This document shows positions 58,570-64,000 of a stretch of 64,000 nucleotides of DNA, in pieces. The stretch's first letter is position 1, and every line of letters begins with the position of its first letter. Source of the stretch: Clostridium sp. CAG:417. Lineage in GTDB: Bacteria; Bacillota_I; Bacilli_A; RF39; UBA660. The stretch lies in contig FR890367.1 of the NCBI GenBank assembly GCA_000432835.1, positions 1-64,000 of the forward strand, written 5' to 3'. Made by a program: the position numbers and the translations under genes. Under the pieces are notes generated by a model, which saw only the letters and a program-made list of their open reading frames with translations, ran no database searches and was not told the origin of the DNA.

Positions 58570-59013
58570 TTAACAATCACTACTCTTATAATTTGTACAA
58601 CTTAGACATACCTTGTATTCTAAGTCAATATTTTTGGTGTTACTACTTGTTATATTAGAGTTATCATTAGTATCAGCATTAGGGTTTGAACTGATGTCGC
58701 CTTTATTTGTTATAATTACTTCTCCACTGCATTGCCTACTTTTATTAATAGGATCGGTCATTTCATCAATGTAACCCTCATCTATTAAAGTGCTACTGGA
58801 TAAAGTTAATTTGTCTGAGGGAATGGATGATGTATTATATACTAAATAGTTTTTAGCGGCACTTTCCAAATTTTGTTCATAATTTTTGTAAGTGTCATTT
58901 TGAGCTTTCTTTTTGTATCTACTTACTGCAGTTACTGCCATAGTACTCAAAAAGCCAATAATAACTATAACCCCTAGTAATTCTATCATAGTAAATGCCT
59001 TATTATTTTTCAT
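58570..59013 (-). CDS. Type IV prepilin-like protein with Ala at the cleavage position
   Basis: 147 residues. The N-terminus MKNNKA/FTMIELLGVIVII has the prepilin hydrophobic pattern with Phe+1 and Glu+5, but the residue before the cut is Ala instead of Gly. Hydrophobic helix to about residue 29, then the amphipathic half (YKKKAQNDTYKNYEQNLESA). The C-terminal half is small, polar and Ser/Asn/Thr-rich with Cys near 114, 134 and 137 and 147 (RQCSGE, KVCLSCTN, SSDC), probably a small disulfide-bonded head. AAGGACGTGAAAAG precedes the ATG. It lies between uvrC and mutL with its own likely promoter, and no pilus genes are near. A minor pilin or ComG-type pseudopilin is the best guess. Confidence 0.75.
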   Translation of the reverse strand: MKNNKAFTMIELLGVIVIIGFLSTMAVTAVSRYKKKAQNDTYKNYEQNLESAAKNYLVYNTSSIPSDKLTLSSSTLIDEGYIDEMTDPINKSRQCSGEVIITNKGDISSNPNADTNDNSNITSSNTKNIDLEYKVCLSCTNYKSSDC

Positions 59014-59079
59014 CTTTTCACGTCCTTTATCTTATACAAAAATTATACTACATATTAAATGTTTTAGAAAGTTTTTTAT

Positions 59080-60843
59080 TTATTCCTCATGAAGATAATC
59101 ATATAAGTTTTTAGCCACATCTTTACCTACTATCTTTTCTAGTTCTTCTATTTTAGCTTCTTTCATTTTCTTTAGGGAACCAAATTGTTTTAAAAGTTCT
59201 TTACGTCTTTTTTCTCCGATACCTGGAACCATATCTAAGGTGCTAGAAAGGGCTCCCTTGGCCTTTATATTTCTATGATATGTTATAGCATAGCGATGCA
59301 CTTCTTCTTGAATACGAGATAAATATAGAAATAGATTACTATCTTCTGGTATAGGTATTTCTTCTAAAGAGGCATTTAATAAATGATTTGTCTTATGATG
59401 ATCATCTTTTACTAAACCAACAATAGGTATATTTAAATTTAGAGAATTTATAATCTCCTTACATACTATAATTTGATTTTTACCACCATCTAACACTATT
59501 AAATCTGGTTTTTCTAAGTTTTCCATTAATACTTTATAATATCTTCTATAAAGTACCTCCCGCATAGCTCCTAAATCATCTTTTACAGATGCATCAATTT
59601 TATATTTGCGGTATTCATTTTTATTTGGGAGAAAATTATTAAAGACAACCATTCCCCCTACGTAGTATGTTCCAAATAAGTGAGAGTTATCAAATGATTC
59701 TATTCTTTCTACTTTAGGTATGTTTAAAAGATGGGCCAAAGTAATGCTTGCTTCTCTTCGCTTTTTATCATCTTGCTCTATTAATTCCATTTCTTTATCA
59801 AGATTTTCTTTTGCGTTCTCAAGGGCAAGATCTAAAAGACTTTTTAATTTTCCTCTGTATGGAGTAATAACTTTTATTTTTAGATACTCACTAAGCAAGG
59901 CATTATTTATACTTTCTGGAACATATAATTCATGTGGCAATAGTCCACTCTTTTCATAGGATTTAATGATATATTCTAAAACACTCTCTTCATCATCAGC
60001 GACAGTTTGAATTATTTCTTTGTGTCTACCACTTAGTAAGCCATCTCTAACAAAGAATAATTGAATGGATAAATAATTGTTGTCAGAATAAAAGTTAAGC
60101 ATATCAAAATTATAGTCTTTATTTAAATCTATTTTTTGTTTCTTTAAGGTAATATTAATATCATCAAGCATATTTTTTAATTCTAGAGCTCTTTCATAAT
60201 TAAGTGAAGCACTGGCTTTTTCCATTTCATGCTTAATCTTTTTTTCTATAATTGTACTATCTCCTTTTAAAAAAGAAATTATCTCTTTTTTCATGGAGTC
60301 AATACATTCTTGATCTACCTTTTTAGTACAATAGCCAAGGCATTGTCCTATGTGATAGTATAGGCATACCTCTTTTTTTAAATGTTCACATTTACGTAAG
60401 GGATAAATACGATTAAGCATATCTACAGTTTTCCTTGCGGCATTAACATTTGGAAAAGGACCATATAAATAATTCTTGTTCTTTTTTCTTTTAGTATTTC
60501 TAATGATTCTAAGTCGTGGATATACTTCATTTGTGAATTCTATATAAGGATATGATTTGTCATCTTTTAATAAGATATTATATTTAGGATTGTATTTTTT
60601 GATTAGCGTTATTTCTAGTATTAATGACTCGAGTTCTGATGATGTGACAATATATTCAAAGTCATCAATATTTTCTACTAGTGATAAAGTTTTACCAGTA
60701 TGTGTTCCGGTGAAATAACTTTTCAATCTATTTTTTAGGTTCTTGGCTTTTCCAACATATATAATTACCCCATCTTTATCTCTCATTTGATAACTTCCGG
60801 GTTTGTTTGGAACAAGAGCTAATTTTTCTTTAAAATCTTTCAT
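59080..60843 (-). CDS. uvrC: UvrC excinuclease subunit
   Basis: 587 residues. Makes both incisions in nucleotide-excision repair with UvrAB. GIY-YIG domain: GSYQMRDKDGVIIYVGKAKNLKNRLKSYFTG (in two runs: KPGSYQMRD and IIYVGKAKNLKNRL). A Cys cluster KCEHLKKEVCLYYHIGQC-like segment (residues 152-171) is a probable iron-sulfur site. UVR segment EKASASLNYERALELKNMLD (about 205-225). RNase H-like C-terminal nuclease: ESFDNSHLFGTYYVGGMVVF, DLIVLDGGKNQI and SRIQEEVHRYAITYHR, then tandem HhH (LDMVPGIGEKRRKELLKQFG). GGAGGCTTAAC precedes the ATG and lies at the foot of a terminator. Confidence 0.95.
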   Translation of the reverse strand: MKDFKEKLALVPNKPGSYQMRDKDGVIIYVGKAKNLKNRLKSYFTGTHTGKTLSLVENIDDFEYIVTSSELESLILEITLIKKYNPKYNILLKDDKSYPYIEFTNEVYPRLRIIRNTKRKKNKNYLYGPFPNVNAARKTVDMLNRIYPLRKCEHLKKEVCLYYHIGQCLGYCTKKVDQECIDSMKKEIISFLKGDSTIIEKKIKHEMEKASASLNYERALELKNMLDDINITLKKQKIDLNKDYNFDMLNFYSDNNYLSIQLFFVRDGLLSGRHKEIIQTVADDEESVLEYIIKSYEKSGLLPHELYVPESINNALLSEYLKIKVITPYRGKLKSLLDLALENAKENLDKEMELIEQDDKKRREASITLAHLLNIPKVERIESFDNSHLFGTYYVGGMVVFNNFLPNKNEYRKYKIDASVKDDLGAMREVLYRRYYKVLMENLEKPDLIVLDGGKNQIIVCKEIINSLNLNIPIVGLVKDDHHKTNHLLNASLEEIPIPEDSNLFLYLSRIQEEVHRYAITYHRNIKAKGALSSTLDMVPGIGEKRRKELLKQFGSLKKMKEAKIEELEKIVGKDVAKNLYDYLHEE

Positions 60844-60854
60844 GTTAAGCCTCC

Positions 60855-60882
60855 AAAAATAAAAAGAGTAATTTTACTCTCC
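60855..60882 (-). terminator. Terminator between dtd and uvrC
   Basis: Minus strand stem AGAGTA-AAAT-TACTCT followed by TTTTTATTTTT, 12 bases before the uvrC ATG. It partly separates uvrC from rel-dtd. Confidence 0.75.
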
Positions 60883-60886
60883 TATT

Positions 60887-61336
60887 TTAACACACTTCTT
60901 TATTTTTTTCTAAAATAATAGTTACAGGTCCATCGTTTTCAATATTTACTAACATATCACTACCAAAAATTCCTTCTTCAACGTGAATATATTTTTTTAA
61001 TTTTCTATTAAACTCTTGGTATAAGGTATTTGCATCCCTACCGTTTAAAGCTTTTTGATAACTTGGTCGACATCCTTTATTACAGTTGGCATATAAAGTA
61101 AACTGTGAAATAGAAAGGATTTCACCTGTAACATCTAGGACAGATTTATTCATAATTTTGTTTTCATCATCAAATATGCGTAGATGAAGTATTTTATTTA
61201 TCATCCAATCTATTTCTTTACTACTATCTTCGGCAGTGAAGGATACTAATAGAACAAGGCCATGATTGATAGATCCAACTACCTTATCAGTTACTGTTAC
61301 ACTAGATTTTTTACTTCTTTGTACTACTACTTTCAT
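60887..61336 (-). CDS. dtd: D-aminoacyl-tRNA deacylase
   Basis: 149 residues, the standard DTD length. Hydrolyses D-aminoacyl-tRNA and Gly-tRNA-Ala mischarges. The N-terminus MKVVVQRSKKSSVTV, the active-site SQFTLYANCNKGCRPSYQKAL and the Gly-cisPro GPVTIILE motif are present. Its ATG overlaps the rel stop (ATGA), the common rel-dtd pairing in Firmicutes. This overlap also shows that UGA is a stop codon here. Confidence 0.95.
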   Translation of the reverse strand: MKVVVQRSKKSSVTVTDKVVGSINHGLVLLVSFTAEDSSKEIDWMINKILHLRIFDDENKIMNKSVLDVTGEILSISQFTLYANCNKGCRPSYQKALNGRDANTLYQEFNRKLKKYIHVEEGIFGSDMLVNIENDGPVTIILEKNKEVC

Positions 61337-63492
61337 CTAATAACTCTTTCTACTTTTGTAATATAGGATTCTTTAGATAGGTTTAGGATTAAAGTATTTA
61401 ATTGTTCTAGACTTCTAACATAGGTTGTTACTTCATAAACAATGGCATCTGTTTTATACATAGATTTAATACCATCTACACTAATATCTAATTTACTAGT
61501 TTTTTGAATAATATCAATCATATGATTATCCATTGAATTTGAATAAACTAAAATAATAGATAAATATCTTTTATTGGTTGAATCACTCCATTTTACTTCA
61601 ACTGTTCTATTATCAATAACATCTAGGTTATGACAACTAACTCTATGAATAGAAATACCATTTCCTTTTGTGATATAACCAATTATTTCGTCACCATAAA
61701 CCGGATTACAACAATTAGCTAAATTTACTTTTACTTTATCAAGGCCAGCAACTATAATATCAGCTTGTTTATCTTTATCTTCAATGACTACTTTTTTAGG
61801 TGCTTCTTTTTCTTCATATGGTTTATCAATGATGTTAATTACAGAGTTAGGAGCTGTTTTACCATTACCAACATTTAAATATATTTCGTCTGTGGTGTCA
61901 ACTTTTAAGGCCGTATATAACTTCTTTAAGTTTTCAGGAGAGAAAAAGGCGCTGATGGATAGTTTACGTTTACGTAGTTCTTTCTCAAGTGTATCTTTTC
62001 CTCGTTCAATATAAACTTCTTTTTCACTTTTTGTGAAGAAACTCTTAATTTTGTTTCTAGTAGCGGTACATTTTACAAAGTTTATCCATTCTTGAGATGG
62101 AGTAGAATTTTTATTAGTTATAATTTTAACAATATCTCCATCTTGCAAGCTATAGTTTAGTGGTTCAATATTATTATTGATAATAGCTCCGGTTGTTGTC
62201 TCTCCTACTTTAGTATGTACCTTATAGGCAAAATCAATTGGAGTAGCCCCTCTTGGAAGCTCAATAATGTCCCCTTTAGGAGTAAAACAGTAGATGTTGT
62301 TATTTAATACTTCATCGCGAACACTGTTGACAAAATCTTCACTACTCATTTTGTCATTTGATAAGTCTATGATTGACTTAAAAAACTGTAATTTTTGTTC
62401 TGTTGATGTTTGAAGGGTATTTTTGGTAGCTGTTGCATCTTTATTTTCTTTATAAGCCCAGTGAGAGGCAATTCCATTTTCAGCTATTTCATCCATTTCA
62501 TGAGTTCTAATCTGAATTTCAAATAAATATCCACCTATACCAAATACAGTCGTATGAAGAGATTGATACATATTAGGTTTTGGCATAGCAATATAGTCTT
62601 TAAATCTTTTAGGCATAGGGCGATATTTAGAATGAATAATTCCTAGGGCTAAATAACACTCTTGTTTAGTCTCCACTAAAATACGTAGGGCACTTAAATC
62701 ATATATCTCACTGAAACGTTTACCTTTATTTAATTTTCGATAAATACTATAGATGCTCTTGGCTCTTCCCATCATTTCATAGTTTATGTTGTGCTCAGTT
62801 AGTAAATCACCAACACTTTGCATCATTTCTCCGACAGTGTGTTCTCTTTCAATTTTGGTTTTATTTAGTTTTTCAGCAATATCATAAAAAACATCTGGTT
62901 TCAAATATCTAAGAGATAAATCCTCTAATTCGCTTTTTATTTTGTGAATACCAAGATGGTCTCCTATTGGAGCCAAAATTTCTAGGGCCTCTTTAGCTAT
63001 TTTTTTCTGCTTAACTTCTGGCAAAGCCCATAAAGTTCTCATATTATGAAGTCTATCGGCCAATTTTACAATTATGACACGAACATCTTCACTCATTCCA
63101 ACGATTATTTTCTTATAATACTCTATTAAATATTCATTCTCAGTAGAGAAATGAAGTCTAGAAATTTTGGTTACACCTTCTACTAGTTTAGTAACTGTAG
63201 GACCAACTATAGCTGTCATTTCCTCTTTAGAACAATCACAATCTTCTAAGACATCGTGTAAAAGAGCTGCTTGTAATGTTTCACTATCAGCATAAATAGT
63301 AGTTAATATCAAAGCAACGTTTAAAGGGTGAACAATATATGGTTCACCACTTTTACGAAACTGTCCTTCATGCTTTGTATCAGCAAGCTCATAGGCTTTT
63401 TTTATATTATTTAATTCATTTTCATCTTTTATATAATTTTTTGCTTTATCCATCACATCTTTAAATGTAATGGTATCTCTACTGTGTGACAT
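61333..63492 (-). CDS. rel: Bifunctional (p)ppGpp synthetase/hydrolase Rel
   Basis: 719 residues, the length of long Rel proteins. Master of the stringent response. The hydrolase HD domain has GQFRKSGEPYIVHPLNVALI and ALLHDVLEDCD (His79, Asp80), which are intact, so hydrolysis is expected. The synthetase has RVIIVKLADRLHNMRT-like VRVIIVKLADRLHNMRTL before it, then SIYRKLNKGKRFSEIYDLSA and YIAMPKPNMYQSLHTTV. TGS follows (YCFTPKGDIIELPRGATPIDFAY), then a helical and zinc-finger-like region (VNLANCCNPVYGDEI) and a C-terminal ACT domain. AGAGAGGTGATATAA precedes the ATG. Named relA in some Firmicutes; it is a single bifunctional enzyme. Confidence 0.94.
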   Translation of the reverse strand: MSHSRDTITFKDVMDKAKNYIKDENELNNIKKAYELADTKHEGQFRKSGEPYIVHPLNVALILTTIYADSETLQAALLHDVLEDCDCSKEEMTAIVGPTVTKLVEGVTKISRLHFSTENEYLIEYYKKIIVGMSEDVRVIIVKLADRLHNMRTLWALPEVKQKKIAKEALEILAPIGDHLGIHKIKSELEDLSLRYLKPDVFYDIAEKLNKTKIEREHTVGEMMQSVGDLLTEHNINYEMMGRAKSIYSIYRKLNKGKRFSEIYDLSALRILVETKQECYLALGIIHSKYRPMPKRFKDYIAMPKPNMYQSLHTTVFGIGGYLFEIQIRTHEMDEIAENGIASHWAYKENKDATATKNTLQTSTEQKLQFFKSIIDLSNDKMSSEDFVNSVRDEVLNNNIYCFTPKGDIIELPRGATPIDFAYKVHTKVGETTTGAIINNNIEPLNYSLQDGDIVKIITNKNSTPSQEWINFVKCTATRNKIKSFFTKSEKEVYIERGKDTLEKELRKRKLSISAFFSPENLKKLYTALKVDTTDEIYLNVGNGKTAPNSVINIIDKPYEEKEAPKKVVIEDKDKQADIIVAGLDKVKVNLANCCNPVYGDEIIGYITKGNGISIHRVSCHNLDVIDNRTVEVKWSDSTNKRYLSIILVYSNSMDNHMIDIIQKTSKLDISVDGIKSMYKTDAIVYEVTTYVRSLEQLNTLILNLSKESYITKVERVIR

Positions 63493-63518
63493 TTATATCA
63501 CCTCTCTTATAAATTTAA

Positions 63519-64000
63519 TTAGCAGTTAACTCCCTTTACTAATTTTTCTTCTACATCATCTTTATAAACCTTTTTGGCTTTTGGAGTTTTATTTAAATTC
63601 TTAGATTCGAAGAACAAGAAAATATTAATAGCAATAAATATTGATGAGTATGTTCCAGCAATACTTCCTACTAACATAGCTGTATCGAAAGCAAAAATAT
63701 CTTTTGGTCCAAATAGCATTAAACCAATAATACAAAATATTGTAGTAAGAGCAGTAACTATTGTTCTAGTAAATGTCTCTTGCAGACTCTTATTTACTAT
63801 TTCTTTTAATTTTTCTTTTGTAAGTTTTTTGTCATATTGTTTTAAGTTTTCTCTTATTCTGTCAAAACAAACAATGGTATCATTTATTGAATATCCTATG
63901 ATGGCTAGTACAGCCGCAATAAACATTGTATTAACTTCTAGTCTCGTAATGGCAAATACTGCAAACATCATCAAAACATCGTGTAATAACGCTACTATAC
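63519..64000 (-). CDS. secF: Protein-export subunit SecF (or SecF half of SecDF), N-terminus beyond the window
   Basis: Open to the right edge; 151 residues lie after an in-frame TTG and the frame continues to the edge (about 160 codons visible). Membrane subunit that helps SecYEG pull exported proteins across using the proton gradient. The visible part has the RND motif VALLHDVLMMF, FIAAVLAIIGYSINDTIVCFDRIREN and the repeated SLQETFTRTIVTALTTI, then a last helix pair GSIAGTYSSIFIAINIFLFF, all standard SecF. It lacks nothing visible. The start codon and whether SecD is fused cannot be seen. It is 26 bases upstream of rel. Confidence 0.9.
   Translation of the reverse strand, partial: IVALLHDVLMMFAVFAITRLEVNTMFIAAVLAIIGYSINDTIVCFDRIRENLKQYDKKLTKEKLKEIVNKSLQETFTRTIVTALTTIFCIIGLMLFGPKDIFAFDTAMLVGSIAGTYSSIFIAINIFLFFESKNLNKTPKAKKVYKDDVEEKLVKGVNC

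Noticed and set aside
61333..61336. UGA read as tryptophan (Mycoplasma code)
   Set aside because: The rel frame ends at a UGA within the ATGA overlap with dtd, exactly where Rel proteins end, and Trp in conserved motifs is encoded by TGG.
1..64000. CRISPR arrays, insertion sequences, prophage, rRNA or tRNA genes, integration sites
   Set aside because: No spaced direct repeats, transposase or integrase motifs, cloverleaf sequences with conserved T-arm, or rRNA signatures were seen on either strand.

Overview
This window is a gene-dense, strongly AT-rich chromosomal segment (about 30% GC by eye) from a bacterium of the Bacilli/Mollicutes borderland. The best guess is an uncultured gut-type lineage such as RF39 or a relative of Erysipelotrichales. 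Pointers are the Bacillus-like blocks ylbD-ylbE-ylbF-rsmD, yceD(ylbN)-rpmF and tkt-sirA-yneF, topoisomerase IV as a parC/parE pair, AddAB instead of RecBCD, a LexA/CIRCE style of regulation, and archaeal-type AspRS and ProRS. UGA is used as a stop (the relA stop inside an ATGA overlap with dtd), so this is the standard bacterial code, not the Mycoplasma code. No phage, IS, CRISPR, rRNA or tRNA gene was seen. Most genes lie on the minus strand, often with short gaps or overlaps, and hairpin terminators separate the transcription units.

Layout. 0-2 kb: end of a pilin-like gene, rsmD, ylbF, a probable attenuator leader, ylbE and ylbD. 2-6.5 kb: parC and parE. 6.6-9.6 kb: a giant Ig-like pseudopilin and a 52-residue membrane peptide. 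9.6-14.4 kb: recD2, mtaB and a Glu-rich membrane-anchored protein. 14.5-15.9 kb (+): a SpoVB-type flippase. 15.9-25.7 kb: helD, phosphohexomutase, a PF06541 membrane protein, aspS, hisS, an M3-like metallopeptidase and CBS-type inorganic pyrophosphatase. 25.8-26.6 kb (+): an M23 endopeptidase. 26.6-34.4 kb: addA, addB, rpmF, yceD and an atypical sigma factor. 34.5-36.4 kb (+): tmcAL and gmk. 36.4-41.6 kb: pyk, mutM, polA and a 49-residue peptide. 41.7-42.3 kb (+): lexA. 42.4-45.7 kb: two tandem paralogues of unknown function, tcdA and another unknown. 45.75-45.94 kb: a 6S-like RNA. 46-46.8 kb (+): an alpha/beta hydrolase. 46.8-53.8 kb: proS, yneF, sirA-like, tkt, clpB (CIRCE) and tspO. 53.9-64 kb: an unknown helical protein, miaA, mutL, a small pilin, uvrC, dtd, rel and the end of secF.

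Themes. DNA repair and replication are heavily represented (parCE, recD2, addAB, mutM, polA, mutL, uvrC, lexA). Translation quality and tRNA/rRNA modification come next (rsmD, mtaB, aspS, hisS, proS, tmcAL, tcdA, miaA, dtd, rpmF). Envelope and surface functions include three scattered type IV pilin-like genes, a flippase and M23. Stress control is represented by rel, CIRCE-clpB and lexA.

Most of the window is ordinary housekeeping. The most interesting parts are two structured RNAs (a 6S-like rod at 45.75-45.94 kb and an attenuator-like leader at 1.24-1.32 kb), a 905-residue pseudopilin with Ig-like repeats, a sigma factor whose usual promoter-contact residues are replaced, a HisRS with a Cys/His-rich tail, an M3-like HExxH protein, tandem unknown paralogues, and a CIRCE element that overlaps the tspO stop codon. 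Family assignments are from memory of conserved motifs and gene order; no database search was possible.
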